Shown piece by piece: positions 8,428-17,468 of a DNA stretch of 48,967 nt; position 1 is the stretch's first letter, and each line of letters starts with the position of its first letter. Position numbers and translations under genes: made by a program. The notes below the pieces were generated by a model that was not told the origin of the DNA, made no database searches, and saw nothing but the letters and a program-made list of their open reading frames with translations. This DNA comes from an uncultured Bacteroides sp. (lineage in GTDB: Bacteria; Bacteroidota; Bacteroidia; Bacteroidales; Bacteroidaceae): positions 1 through 48,967 of the forward strand of contig CAAEFE010000025.1 in assembly GCA_900755095.1 (NCBI GenBank). Direction: 5' to 3'.

Positions 8428-10119
8428 ATGACAAAGAAGTTGTACTTGCCTTTACTCATGGCAATTGTTGTTGCACTTTTCTCTTCGTGCAAGAAAATGG
8501 GTCCCCTGTCAGCGGACTACTTCACTGTTACTCCACAAGTGTTGGAAGCAGTAGGTGGTAAAGTTCCTGCTACCATTAATGGTAAATTCCCTGAAAAGTA
8601 TTTCAAGAAAAAAGCTGTAGTAGAAGTTACTCCGGTTTTGAAATGGAATGGCGGTGAAGCTAAAGGACAAAGTGCTGTGTTCCAAGGAGAAAAAGTAGAA
8701 GGAAACGATCAGACTATCTCTTACAAAGTAGGTGGTAGCTATACGATGAAAACATCTTTCGACTATGTTCCTGAAATGGCAAAATCTGAACTGTGGCTTG
8801 AATTCAAAGCTAAAGTTGGTAAAAAGGAAGTCGTTATCCCCGCTGTGAAAGTAGCTGATGGTGTAATCTCTACTTCTGAATTGGTAAATAACACATTGGG
8901 CAGCGCTAACCCGGCTCTGGGCGAAGATGCTTTCCAACGTATCATCAAGGAAAAACACGATGCTAACATCATGTTCTTGATCCAACAGGCTAACATCCGT
9001 TCAAGCGAGTTGAAAACTGCTAAAGAATTCAACAAGGAAGTTGCTAACATAAACGAAGCTGCCAACAAGAAGATCAGCAACATTGAAGTTTCTGCTTATG
9101 CTTCTCCTGATGGTGGTGTAAGCCTGAATACAACTCTGGCAGAAAACCGCGAAAGCAACACCACCAAGATGTTGAACAAAGACTTGAAGAAAGCTAAGAT
9201 CGACGCTCCGGTTGACGCTAAATATACTGCACAGGACTGGGAAGGTTTCCAGGAACTGGTTTCTAAATCTAACATCCAGGATAAAGAACTGATCCTTCGC
9301 GTATTATCTATGTATCAGGATCCTGCACAGAGAGAACAAGAAATCAAGAACATCTCTTCTGTATACAAGAACCTGGCTGACGATATCCTTCCTCAACTGC
9401 GTCGTTCTCGTTTGACTTTGAACTACGAGATCATCGGTAAGTCTGACGAAGAAATCACTAAGCTTGCTTCTTCTAATCCTTCTGAACTGAACATCGAAGA
9501 ATTGCTGTATGCTGCTACACTGACTAACGATCCTGCAAAACAGGAAGCTATCTATACTCAGGCAACAAAACAGTTCCCTAACGATTACCGCGCATACAAC
9601 AACCTTGGTAAGCTTGCTTATCAAGCTGGAAATGTTGACAAAGCTGAATCTTACCTGAAGAAAGCTGCCAGCGTAAACGCTGCTCCTGAAGTAAACATGA
9701 ACTTAGGTTTGATCTCTTTGATCAAGGGTGACAAAGCTGCTGCTGAAGCTTACTTCGGTAAAGCTGCAGGTACAAAAGAACTTGGCGAATCTATGGGTAA
9801 CCTGTACATCGCTCAAGGCCAGTACGAAAGAGCAGTTAACTCATTCGGTGACGCTAAGACTAACAGTGCTGCTTTGGCTCAGATCCTTGCTAAGGACTAC
9901 AACAAAGCTAAAAACACACTGGCAGGCGTAGAAAAACCAGATGCTTACACAGACTACCTGATGGCAGTTCTAGGTGCTAGAACTAACAATTCTTCTATGG
10001 TAACCAGCAGCTTGAAGAGCGCTGTTGCTAAAGAACCTGCGTTGGCTAAGAAAGCTGCAACAGACTTGGAATTCTCTAAGTTCTTCACAAATGCAGACTT
10101 CATGAGCATCATCAAATAA
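8428..10119 (+). CDS. Lipoprotein with OmpA-like and tetratricopeptide-repeat domains
   Basis: A signal peptide ends in the lipobox LFSSC (Cys21), so this is an envelope lipoprotein. A beta-rich N-terminal half (about 30-150) is followed by a segment around 215-260 (IEVSAYASPDG, then LAENRESNTTKML) that resembles the peptidoglycan-binding core of OmpA-family domains. The C-terminal third contains TPR helices (NDYRAYNNLGKLAYQAGNVD, then PEVNMNLGLISLIKGDK). Codon choice (mostly GCT, GGT, AAC, CTG) is strikingly uniform compared with neighbours, as in very highly expressed genes. It has its own promoter and terminator, so it is monocistronic. The function is not known to me. A structural role linking outer membrane and peptidoglycan is a reasonable guess. 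Confidence 0.8.
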   Translation: MTKKLYLPLLMAIVVALFSSCKKMGPLSADYFTVTPQVLEAVGGKVPATINGKFPEKYFKKKAVVEVTPVLKWNGGEAKGQSAVFQGEKVEGNDQTISYKVGGSYTMKTSFDYVPEMAKSELWLEFKAKVGKKEVVIPAVKVADGVISTSELVNNTLGSANPALGEDAFQRIIKEKHDANIMFLIQQANIRSSELKTAKEFNKEVANINEAANKKISNIEVSAYASPDGGVSLNTTLAENRESNTTKMLNKDLKKAKIDAPVDAKYTAQDWEGFQELVSKSNIQDKELILRVLSMYQDPAQREQEIKNISSVYKNLADDILPQLRRSRLTLNYEIIGKSDEEITKLASSNPSELNIEELLYAATLTNDPAKQEAIYTQATKQFPNDYRAYNNLGKLAYQAGNVDKAESYLKKAASVNAAPEVNMNLGLISLIKGDKAAAEAYFGKAAGTKELGESMGNLYIAQGQYERAVNSFGDAKTNSAALAQILAKDYNKAKNTLAGVEKPDAYTDYLMAVLGARTNNSSMVTSSLKSAVAKEPALAKKAATDLEFSKFFTNADFMSIIK

Positions 10120-10147
10120 GAGAATTACCACTCTATTTTAGATATTG

Positions 10148-10189
10148 AGAATTGCTCGTCATTACAAATGACGGGCAATTCTTTTTTTT
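10148..10189 (+). terminator. Rho-independent terminator after the OmpA/TPR lipoprotein gene
   Basis: AGAATTGC-T-CGTCATT pairs with AATGACG-G-GCAATTCT around an ACA loop (one T-G wobble). Nine T follow. Confidence 0.9.
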
Positions 10190-10204
10190 ATCTGTAAAAA
10201 ACCG

Positions 10205-10212
10205 TACTTTCG
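10205..10212 (+). promoter_or_regulatory. Probable -7 box of the thioredoxin-fold lipoprotein gene
   Basis: TACTTTCG differs from TAnnTTTG at one base and lies 20 nt before the ATG at 10232. Confidence 0.4.
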
Positions 10213-10231
10213 CAGAAAAGAAATCAAAGCA

Positions 10232-11347
10232 ATGAAAAAGAGTAGTATTTTAATCCTCATCATTATCTGTCTGGTCGGATGCAAGAAGGGCTCCAATGAG
10301 ACAACCATCACCGGAGAGATCAAAGGACTCGGAACAGATACACTTTATTTGTACGGCATGGACGAACTGTACGACCGGATAGACACCATTTATGTAGAAA
10401 ACGATAAGTTCTCCTACACTACCAGCGTAGATACGATCACTTCTGCCTATCTGTTACTCAAGAACCGGATTGAATATCCTGTCTTTCTTGATAAAGGTAA
10501 CAAGATCAAAATAAAAGGAGATACGATCAACCTGAATTTCCTGACTATCAGTGGAAATATATACAATGAGGAGTTTACAGACTTCCAAAAAGCACTGGAA
10601 GATCCGGCTGATCCTTCAGAAAAAGCCGGCGAAGAAACAGTGGATAAAAGAATAACTGTAGAGAAAGCAAACACTGCCGAAGAAATGGCGGAAGAGTTCA
10701 TACTGCAACATCACTCCTCCTATGTAAGCCTTTACTTATTAGACAAATACTTCGTTCAGAAAGAAACGCCTGACTTCAGTAAAATTAAAAAGCTAGTTGA
10801 AGTAATGACAGGTGTATTACAGGACAAACCGTATATCGAACGTTTGAATGAAACAATCACTCAGGCAGAAAAATCGGAGATTGGCAAATATGCACCTTTC
10901 TTCAGCCTGCCCAATGCGAAAGGAGAAAAGATTACCCGTTCATCAGACGCCTTCAAGCAGAAAAGCCTGCTGATCAACTTTTGGGCTTCCTGGAACGACA
11001 GCATCTCTCAGAAGCAGAGCAACAGCGAGCTAAGAGAAATCTACAAAAAGTATAAGAAGAACAAATATATAGGAATGCTCGGCATCTCACTGGATGTAGA
11101 CAAGCAGCAATGGAAAGACGCCATCAAACGCGATACGCTGGACTGGGAACAGGTATGCGATTTCGGCGGACTCAATTCTGAAGTAGCCAAGCAATATTCT
11201 ATCTATAAAATACCTGCCAACATACTTCTCTCGTCGGACGGAAAGATTTTAGCTAAGAACCTTCGGGGAGAAGAGCTGAAAAAGAAAATAGAAAACATCG
11301 TTGAGGAAGCGACAGAAAAAGAAAAGAAAAACAAACAGAAGAAATAA
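10232..11347 (+). CDS. DUF4369/TlpA-like lipoprotein with a cysteine-less thioredoxin fold
   Basis: The signal peptide has a lipobox around IICLVGC (Cys17). Residues 24-120 look like the DUF4369 domain common in Bacteroidota TlpA proteins. From about 215 a thioredoxin/AhpC-TSA domain starts (IGKYAPFFSLPNAKGEKI), with the usual LLINFWASW strand and a cis-Pro-type IPANILL loop. Where family members have WCxxC this one reads W254-N-D-S-I258, so both redox cysteines are missing. It therefore cannot be a normal thiol-disulfide oxidoreductase. It may act as a binding or chaperone-like module. The C-terminus is a lysine- and glutamate-rich tail. A YifB-like gene follows 13 nt later and may share its transcript. 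Confidence 0.82.
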   Translation: MKKSSILILIIICLVGCKKGSNETTITGEIKGLGTDTLYLYGMDELYDRIDTIYVENDKFSYTTSVDTITSAYLLLKNRIEYPVFLDKGNKIKIKGDTINLNFLTISGNIYNEEFTDFQKALEDPADPSEKAGEETVDKRITVEKANTAEEMAEEFILQHHSSYVSLYLLDKYFVQKETPDFSKIKKLVEVMTGVLQDKPYIERLNETITQAEKSEIGKYAPFFSLPNAKGEKITRSSDAFKQKSLLINFWASWNDSISQKQSNSELREIYKKYKKNKYIGMLGISLDVDKQQWKDAIKRDTLDWEQVCDFGGLNSEVAKQYSIYKIPANILLSSDGKILAKNLRGEELKKKIENIVEEATEKEKKNKQKK

Positions 11348-11360
11348 ACGGTAATCAAAC

Positions 11361-12899
11361 GTGCTAATTAAAGTTTTCGGAGCGGCTGTTCAAGGGATTG
11401 ATGCAACACTCATCACAATCGAAGTCAACAGCTCACGTGGCTGTATGTTCTATCTCGTCGGTCTTCCGGATTCCGCAGTGAAGGAAAGTCACCAACGTAT
11501 TATCTCCGCACTGCAAGTCAATGGCTATAAAATGCCGACCAGTAACCTGGTTGTAAATATGGCACCGGCCGATATCCGCAAAGAAGGCTCGGCTTATGAT
11601 TTGCCTCTTGCCATCGGCTTGCTGGGTGCCAGCGAAACCATATCTTCCGAAAAGTTATCCCGCTATCTGATGATGGGAGAACTTAGTCTTGACGGGAGCA
11701 TTCAGCCTATCAAAGGAGCACTGCCTATTGCTATCAAAGCCCGTGAAGAAAACTTTGAGGGACTCATTATTCCTCAACAGAATGCGCGGGAAGCAGCAGT
11801 TGTCAATCAACTGAAGGTATATGGCGTCAGTAATATCAAAGAAGTTATCCAGTTCTTCAATGGTGAGCGGGAGCTGGAACAGACCGTTGTCAACACGCGG
11901 GAAGAGTTTTATCAACAGCAAACAGCCTTTGACCTGGACTTTGCAGACGTAAAAGGACAGGAGAATGTGAAAAGGGCGTTGGAAGTTGCTGCCGCCGGAG
12001 GACATAATCTCATCATGATCGGCGCTCCCGGCAGTGGTAAATCAATGATGGCTAAACGGTTACCTTCCATCCTTCCTCCCCTCTCCCTGGGTGAAAGCCT
12101 GGAAACGACCAAAATACATTCCGTTGCAGGAAAACTAAACCGGGGCTCTTCACTGATTTCCCAACGGCCATTCCGTGATCCCCATCATACGATATCGCAA
12201 GTTGCAATGGTGGGAGGCGGAAGTTTTCCCCAACCGGGAGAAATAAGCCTGGCGCATAACGGAGTTTTATTTTTGGACGAATTACCCGAATTCAACAGAG
12301 GGGTATTAGAAGTCCTGCGCCAGCCACTGGAAGACCGGCAGATTACCATCTCCCGCATAAAGAGCACAATCAGTTATCCCGCCAATCTGATGCTCATTGC
12401 ATCCATGAATCCATGCCCTTGCGGATACTATAATCATCCGACCAAGGCATGTGTATGCAGTCCTGGTCAGGTACAAAAGTATCTGAACAAGATATCCGGT
12501 CCGTTGCTGGACCGTATTGATATTCAGATAGAGATTGTTCCTGTTCCGTTCGACAAGATATCCGATCAGCGACAGGGAGAAGCAAGCAGTGTTATTCGGA
12601 ACAGAGTCATTCAGGCACGCCGTATACAGGAACAGCGCTATGCCGATCATCCCGGTATCTACTGCAATGCACAGATGAGCAGCAAGTTATTATCCATTTA
12701 CGCTCGGCCGGATGACAAAGGACTTTCCCTGCTGCGAAATGCAATGGAACGCCTCAATCTTTCCGCACGCGCATACGACCGTATATTAAAGGTGGCACGT
12801 ACCATTGCCGACCTTGAGGGTGCGGAACTGATACAGCCCTCCCATTTGGCTGAAGCCATCAGTTATCGCAATCTAGACAGAGAAAACTGGGCGGGATAA
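11361..12899 (+). CDS. YifB/ComM-family Mg-chelatase-like AAA+ ATPase
   Basis: The domain order is that of ComM/YifB. An N-terminal ChlI-like Lon-protease fold domain (about 1-175) is followed by an AAA+ core with Walker A GAPGSGKSM at 221-229 and Walker B GVLFLDELPEF, then a cysteine cluster (MNPCPCGYYNHP, then ACVC) and the C-terminal helical domain (SARAYDRILKVARTIADLEG). ComM-type proteins are helicases promoting branch migration during transformation, though roles outside transformable species are unclear. The start codon is GTG, chosen because homologues begin with (M)LIKVFGAAVQGI and no ATG fits. The length of 512 aa is full. Confidence 0.9.
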   Translation: MLIKVFGAAVQGIDATLITIEVNSSRGCMFYLVGLPDSAVKESHQRIISALQVNGYKMPTSNLVVNMAPADIRKEGSAYDLPLAIGLLGASETISSEKLSRYLMMGELSLDGSIQPIKGALPIAIKAREENFEGLIIPQQNAREAAVVNQLKVYGVSNIKEVIQFFNGERELEQTVVNTREEFYQQQTAFDLDFADVKGQENVKRALEVAAAGGHNLIMIGAPGSGKSMMAKRLPSILPPLSLGESLETTKIHSVAGKLNRGSSLISQRPFRDPHHTISQVAMVGGGSFPQPGEISLAHNGVLFLDELPEFNRGVLEVLRQPLEDRQITISRIKSTISYPANLMLIASMNPCPCGYYNHPTKACVCSPGQVQKYLNKISGPLLDRIDIQIEIVPVPFDKISDQRQGEASSVIRNRVIQARRIQEQRYADHPGIYCNAQMSSKLLSIYARPDDKGLSLLRNAMERLNLSARAYDRILKVARTIADLEGAELIQPSHLAEAISYRNLDRENWAG

Positions 12900-12962
12900 A
12901 AGCGCTTGACAGTAAATCAATAAAATACCATAAAGAAAAAGTCTTTGTCTCATATAAAATAC

Positions 12963-12970
12963 TATTTTCG
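12963..12970 (+). promoter_or_regulatory. Probable -7 box upstream of the TPR/HTH membrane protein gene
   Basis: TATTTTCG is one base off TAnnTTTG, 18 nt before the ATG. Just upstream, AAGTCTTTGTC (12939-12949) recurs at 14644-14654 ahead of the next gene. Confidence 0.35.
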
Positions 12971-12988
12971 CAAGATAGAATCTAGTAT

Positions 12989-14623
12989 ATGAATAAACAC
13001 GACAACCCATATTACCCCCTATTTCTACTCATCGGATGGCTTATCATGCTGAGTAGTTGTCAACCTGCCCCATCTCATCTTCTGGAAAAAGCGATGCAGA
13101 TGGAGAATGTATCAACCGACAGTATCTTTTTCTACCTGCAACAAATAGAAGAACCCGACAAATTACCTCTCAATGATCAGGGAGATTATTACCTGTTGCT
13201 CTACAAGGCAACTCTGTGGAAAACAGGAACACCTGATGATTCATTATTGCAGATCGCCATCCGGCAATATAAACAAAACGAGCAGCAAACCCAGTATGTA
13301 CGGGCACGCATTGAGCAAAGCGCCTCCTATTTATATCGTAATCTGCCCGATTCCACATTACTGATGAGCGAACAAATCCTGAAAAGATACCAGCTAAATG
13401 ATACGCTAAAAACAAGGCTGTACGGGCTACGAAGGGCAGCATACAGCAGAAAGCAGGATTATCCGCAGGCATTGGTGATGGCAGACAGCAGCAGACAACT
13501 GGCTCTTAAGATGAAAGATACACTTTTCTATTTTTCTACCAGCCAGCTATATCTGCAAATTATAAACAAAATGCAAGATCATGACAGATACACCCAAAGC
13601 TATCTGCAGCTAATGAAAGAACTTATGGATTCGCCCAAATACCAGTCTTTGAATTATTATGCGCTGGAAAGTCTGTTGAACACCAGTCTGCAAAGAAAGG
13701 ATTTCCGGCAAGCAGTCATATATCTTCAACAATTATCGAGCCAACGCCGCGGAAGAAATGAAGTACCACACTATCTGCTGCTATGCGGAAGAACCCATGC
13801 CGCCTTGAATCAGATTGACTCCGCCCAATATTACTATCGGCAAGCCGCAATCTCATCTTCCAGCTTTATTGCCATGGAAGCCAATGCACGCTTATTCAAT
13901 CTGATCAATGAAAAAGAATATCCGGAACAAGTCTTTTATACCAAGCAGAAGGAAAGCACGATAAGGGACAATATACTAAACAATATCAGTACAGGGATAC
14001 GGGAAAGAGAATTCAACCAACTCAAATTACAGAATGAATTATACCAGCTGCATCTGCAACAGCAGCAAAGGGAACTATGGATGCTGGGAATCGTTACAGC
14101 TCTGCTGAGTATCGGATTCATCGCATTTTTCTTTTATCAGAGAGAGAAAAAGAAGCGACTGCTGCGGGAAAACCAGTTACTGTACAAAGAAGCCGAAGTA
14201 AGTGGACTACGGGAGAAAGAAATCCGGCTAAGGAATAAAGAGACTGAACTCCGTGAAGCGCTTTTCCGGAGAATGCCATTCTTCCATAAGTTGCCCTCAC
14301 TCCATGCCAACAACAATCAGGACGAACCGGGCACCAGTCACAAGATAGTAGTGACAGATGCAGAATGGGCAGAAGTCACTTCAGTAGTGAACGATGCGTT
14401 CGACAATTTTGTCGTTCGGTTACGACAGGCTTATCCGCAGTTGGGAGATAAAGAAATCGGCTTCTGCTGCCTCGTCAAAATCAATGTCAACATACAGGAT
14501 TTATCTGATATCTATTGTGTGAGCAAAGCTGCCATTACCAAACGGAAATATCGGATAAAGACTGATAAGCTGGGAATTACTGATGAGAATATAAGTTTAG
14601 ACAGTTTTCTCAAAGTTTTTTAG
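12989..14623 (+). CDS. Membrane-anchored TPR protein with C-terminal helix-turn-helix (putative regulator)
   Basis: A lipobox-like IMLSSC (Cys24) ends the first hydrophobic stretch. Residues about 30-310 are TPR-like helical repeats (QKDSA-type pairs such as DRYTQSYLQLMKELMD and IDSAQYYYRQAAIS). One transmembrane helix follows (MLGIVTALLSIGFIAFFFY, about 355-375), then a coiled coil of RENQ/RLRNKETEL type. The C-terminal 90 residues resemble a LuxR-like HTH (LGDKEIGFCCLVKINVNIQDLS, then CVSKAAITKRKYRIKTDKLG, quoted in parts). This architecture is widespread in Bacteroidota as presumed one-component membrane regulators. Targets are unknown. The adjacent propeller gene is the obvious candidate because the two upstream regions share short repeats. 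Confidence 0.75.
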   Translation: MNKHDNPYYPLFLLIGWLIMLSSCQPAPSHLLEKAMQMENVSTDSIFFYLQQIEEPDKLPLNDQGDYYLLLYKATLWKTGTPDDSLLQIAIRQYKQNEQQTQYVRARIEQSASYLYRNLPDSTLLMSEQILKRYQLNDTLKTRLYGLRRAAYSRKQDYPQALVMADSSRQLALKMKDTLFYFSTSQLYLQIINKMQDHDRYTQSYLQLMKELMDSPKYQSLNYYALESLLNTSLQRKDFRQAVIYLQQLSSQRRGRNEVPHYLLLCGRTHAALNQIDSAQYYYRQAAISSSSFIAMEANARLFNLINEKEYPEQVFYTKQKESTIRDNILNNISTGIREREFNQLKLQNELYQLHLQQQQRELWMLGIVTALLSIGFIAFFFYQREKKKRLLRENQLLYKEAEVSGLREKEIRLRNKETELREALFRRMPFFHKLPSLHANNNQDEPGTSHKIVVTDAEWAEVTSVVNDAFDNFVVRLRQAYPQLGDKEIGFCCLVKINVNIQDLSDIYCVSKAAITKRKYRIKTDKLGITDENISLDSFLKVF

Positions 14624-14648
14624 CTGTCGCCCCAGGGTAGTTGAAGTC

Positions 14649-14739
14649 TTTGTCCGCCTGAAAACAAACGCATATATATATTATATTATTAATAATCAAC
14701 AACATACATCTAGTCACATCGTACCTTTTTGTCCGCCTG
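14649..14739. repeat. Two exact 12-bp direct repeats ahead of the propeller gene
   Basis: TTTGTCCGCCTG occurs at 14649-14660 and again at 14728-14739, 79 bp apart, between the HTH-protein gene and the promoter at 14768. They could be binding sites for the neighbouring regulator. No experiment or homology supports this. Confidence 0.4.
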
Positions 14740-14767
14740 TTTTTTTGTTTTTCTGCTCACTTCGGTC

Positions 14768-14775
14768 TACTTTTG
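14768..14775 (+). promoter_or_regulatory. -7 box of the propeller gene promoter
   Basis: TACTTTTG is an exact TAnnTTTG match. A TTTG at 14744-14747 lies 20 bp upstream, fitting the Bacteroides -33 element. Transcription near 14782 rules out the upstream in-frame ATG at 14729 and supports translation from 14822. Confidence 0.6.
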
Positions 14776-14821
14776 CCTCAGTGATAATCAGAAAAACAGT
14801 ACTAACCAAATACAGAACCGT

Positions 14822-16030
14822 ATGAAGAACAGAATTATTATTTTAAGTTTATGTGCTAGTTGTCTACTTGCAATTGTTGCTTTTGTATACAACAGTGAAA
14901 CAAAGACCGACCCACTGGCACTCTCCCCTATTGTAGCAAAACGAGTCACGACACCTACCGGCACACTAGTCTCATGTAATTTAAAGGCTTTGAAAGACAC
15001 AGTAGACATTCCACTCAGCTATTTGACAGAAGAACTTCAAGTTGTCAAACTAGACAACCGGGACGAAGCACTAGTAGGAGGCTGGATACGCACCACAGTG
15101 GGAGAAAAATACATCCTGGTGAGCAATAACAAACAGACTCCCTACAAACTTTTTACCCGCGACGGCAAATTCATCACCACTATCGGTGCCTACGGACAAG
15201 GGCCCAACGAATATGGAAACACATACGCCGACCAGTTGGACGAAGCCCACAACCGTATCTACATACTGCCCTGGCAGAGTGACAAGCTGCTCGTATTCGA
15301 TTTACAAGGCAATCCTCAGCCTCCCATTCCTTTATGTATGCGCGTGCCCAAAGGCAAATTCAGAGTAGATACGGAAAAGTCGGAAGTCACTCTGACAACT
15401 CTGCCTTTCGAAGGCTGGCCGGCTGTCGTGTGGACACAAGATTTCAAAGGTAAACGCAAGAACTTTATCGCACCGGGACATCTGACCGTTCCGCGCGACT
15501 TTAGCAACGAAGTATTTATGGATAATAATACTAATGATTACGGCGTTATGTTAATGGTGATCATGCCTGCCCCACGAACGGACAGTCTGTACCACTATAA
15601 CGCAGCCCAAAATCGACTCGAAGCCAGATTCACCGTGGAATATCCGAACAAGGAGAAAATCCCCTGGCATGGCTATTCCGAATACCCGCGTCACTTTATC
15701 GGAGACGTTTCCGTGCCGATACAAGTATCAGAAAACACTTGGAGCGGCAGCAAGCCTGCCAAGTATATCATAGATAAGAAAACACTGCATGGCAGCTACT
15801 TCCGCCTGTACAATGATTTCCTGGGAACGAAAAAGATGCAGATATGGCCTTCATTCGGCAATGGTTATTATGTTGCCAACATGGAACCTGCCCAGCTAAA
15901 AGAAACACTGGAAAAAGAAATAACCCGGAAAGATATTCCGGCAGAGGCAAAGAAACGTGCACAAACATTGATAAATTCACTGGATGAAGAAGGCAACAAC
16001 GTCATTCTACTCGCTAAAATGAAGAAATAA
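14822..16030 (+). CDS. Six-bladed beta-propeller protein (DUF4934/DUF5128-like), exported
   Basis: The N-terminus MKNRIIILSLCASCLLAIV is a signal peptide or membrane anchor. A Cys just inside it (Cys14) makes a lipoprotein possible, but the lipobox is poor. The body has propeller-type repeats: ILVSNNKQTPYKLFTRDG then FITTIGAYGQGPNEYG, and IYILPWQSDKLLVFDLQG. These match the '6-bladed beta-propeller' proteins abundant in Bacteroides, whose function is unknown. I start at 14822 instead of 14729 because an exact promoter lies between them. It follows the HTH-membrane-protein gene in the same direction, with 198 bp of regulatory DNA between, suggesting a sensor-output pair. Confidence 0.7.
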   Translation: MKNRIIILSLCASCLLAIVAFVYNSETKTDPLALSPIVAKRVTTPTGTLVSCNLKALKDTVDIPLSYLTEELQVVKLDNRDEALVGGWIRTTVGEKYILVSNNKQTPYKLFTRDGKFITTIGAYGQGPNEYGNTYADQLDEAHNRIYILPWQSDKLLVFDLQGNPQPPIPLCMRVPKGKFRVDTEKSEVTLTTLPFEGWPAVVWTQDFKGKRKNFIAPGHLTVPRDFSNEVFMDNNTNDYGVMLMVIMPAPRTDSLYHYNAAQNRLEARFTVEYPNKEKIPWHGYSEYPRHFIGDVSVPIQVSENTWSGSKPAKYIIDKKTLHGSYFRLYNDFLGTKKMQIWPSFGNGYYVANMEPAQLKETLEKEITRKDIPAEAKKRAQTLINSLDEEGNNVILLAKMKK

Positions 16031-16359
16031 CTATCAGAAAGCCAGAGCGTGTTTCAAAAGTCAATAGTAACTAAAATGGGGTTGTCTATAATTTACTATG
16101 AATGAAAGAATTGCGTATTCACCTACCACCTCCCCCTGCGGGTACTCCTCCTTCCCGAAGGAGGAGATTTAAGATACTACCGATTTTTAACACACCTTCC
16201 GGCATTCCGTTGAGAGAGCACATCCCCATTTCCTTTCGATAGAAAAACACAGACACAATTCTTATAATTGTCCATCTTTAAACTGATTTTCTCTATTTTC
16301 TGATTCTTTGATTTTGCTTTCCTTTGCAAAGCAAAAGATTCATATAAAATAAGCAAATC
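16031..16359. other. Noncoding gap with a perfect 22-nt palindrome and a promoter-proximal inverted repeat
   Basis: No credible gene is seen. CTCCTCCTTC-CC-GAAGGAGGAG at 16147-16168 is a perfect 10-bp-stem hairpin, preceded by a C-rich stretch ending CCCCCTGCGGGTA. It has no T run on the plus strand. Such palindromes look like dispersed intergenic repeats of Bacteroides, or a processing signal after the propeller gene. The inverted repeat at 16312-16336 is listed separately. Confidence 0.5.
16312..16336 (+). promoter_or_regulatory. Inverted repeat overlapping the probable galM promoter
   Basis: TTTTGCTTT (16312-16320) and AAAGCAAAA (16328-16336) form a perfect 9-bp inverted repeat. The 7 nt between them carry CCTTTG, so a near-consensus -7 box (TTCCTTTG, 16319-16326) lies inside. 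A regulator bound here would cover the promoter. Confidence 0.4.
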
Positions 16360-17373
16360 ATGCAGTTTACAATTACACATTGGGGATGTACTCCATCGGG
16401 AGATTCCATCTATCTGTTCCGGTTGACCAACGCTACCGGAGCCTCCATCGAGCTTACAAACCTGGGAGCCACCTGGGTTTCGGCCAATATGCCGAACCGA
16501 TACGACGTCTTTGAAAACATTCTGCTGGGATATGACCATGCAGAAGGATATCTCAAAGACACCTATTATATGGGAGCCACTGTCGGCCGGTTTGCCAACC
16601 GCATTCATCAGGCATCCTTTTCTATCGAAGGCACTACCTATCTGCTGGAGAAAAACGACGGAGAGAACACCAATCACGGCGGACTATCCGGCTTTCACAA
16701 GAAGATATGGCAATGGAAACGGACAGATTCCGGCATCCGTTTCCTTCTCCACTCTCCGGACATGGAAGGAGGATATCCGGGAAATGTACAGGCGGAAGTG
16801 GAATATCAATTCACGGAAACCAACGAACTGACAATCAGCTATCACGGAACCACAGACCGCCCTACTTATCTGAATCTCACCAATCATGCTTACTTCAACC
16901 TGTCCGGCAACAAACGAAAAATAACGGAGCATGAGCTCATGATACCTGCTGCACGAATATTAGAGACAACCTCACAATTTATTCCTACCGGACAGGCACA
17001 GGATGTCAAAGACAGTCCGTTTGATTTCAGCACCAGTCGCAGCATCGGAGCACATCTTTACGACGATAACGAGCAGTTGCACTGGAACAAGGGATACAAT
17101 CATTGCTATATCCTGAAAGAAGAGTCGTCCGACACGTTATTGACAGCCGCCGTATTATCCGACCCTTTCTCCGGCAGAAGGCTGACTGTCAGGACTGACT
17201 TACCCGGTGTCTTATTATATACCGCCGGCTATCTCGCTCCCACACCGGATATCGGTGTATGTCTGGAGACACAATACTTTCCGGATACCCCTTCGCATCC
17301 GCATTTTCCGTCCTGCCTGCTCATGCCGGGGGAAGAGTATCGCCACAGAACTATTTATACATTCGACAAATGA
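16360..17373 (+). CDS. galM: Aldose 1-epimerase (galactose mutarotase)
   Basis: GalM interconverts alpha and beta anomers of galactose or other aldoses. Family motifs are clear: GRFANRIHQASF at 76-87, NHGGLSGFHKKIW (His106), the catalytic acid His176 in LTNHAYFNLSG, and the catalytic base Glu303 in CLETQYFPD. At 337 aa it is complete. No signal peptide is visible, so it is probably cytoplasmic. It is not part of the PUL transcript (opposite strand, 2 kb away), but could handle sugars released by it. Confidence 0.93.
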   Translation: MQFTITHWGCTPSGDSIYLFRLTNATGASIELTNLGATWVSANMPNRYDVFENILLGYDHAEGYLKDTYYMGATVGRFANRIHQASFSIEGTTYLLEKNDGENTNHGGLSGFHKKIWQWKRTDSGIRFLLHSPDMEGGYPGNVQAEVEYQFTETNELTISYHGTTDRPTYLNLTNHAYFNLSGNKRKITEHELMIPAARILETTSQFIPTGQAQDVKDSPFDFSTSRSIGAHLYDDNEQLHWNKGYNHCYILKEESSDTLLTAAVLSDPFSGRRLTVRTDLPGVLLYTAGYLAPTPDIGVCLETQYFPDTPSHPHFPSCLLMPGEEYRHRTIYTFDK

Positions 17374-17468
17374 TTTTTTAAGTATTCTACATATTGTTCC
17401 CGCTTAGCTTCGTATAAACAGCGATATTTTTTTTACTGGCTATATCTTTTTTATTCATATATTTGTTT

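Noticed and set aside
14729..14821. N-terminal extension of the propeller protein
   Set aside because: An exact promoter with its -33 element lies within this stretch, so the first ATG would precede the transcription start.
16031..16080. Possible insertion-sequence end after the propeller gene
   Set aside because: GTGTTTCAAAAGTC recalls some Bacteroides transposon ends, but no matching opposite end, transposase or target duplication is present in the window.
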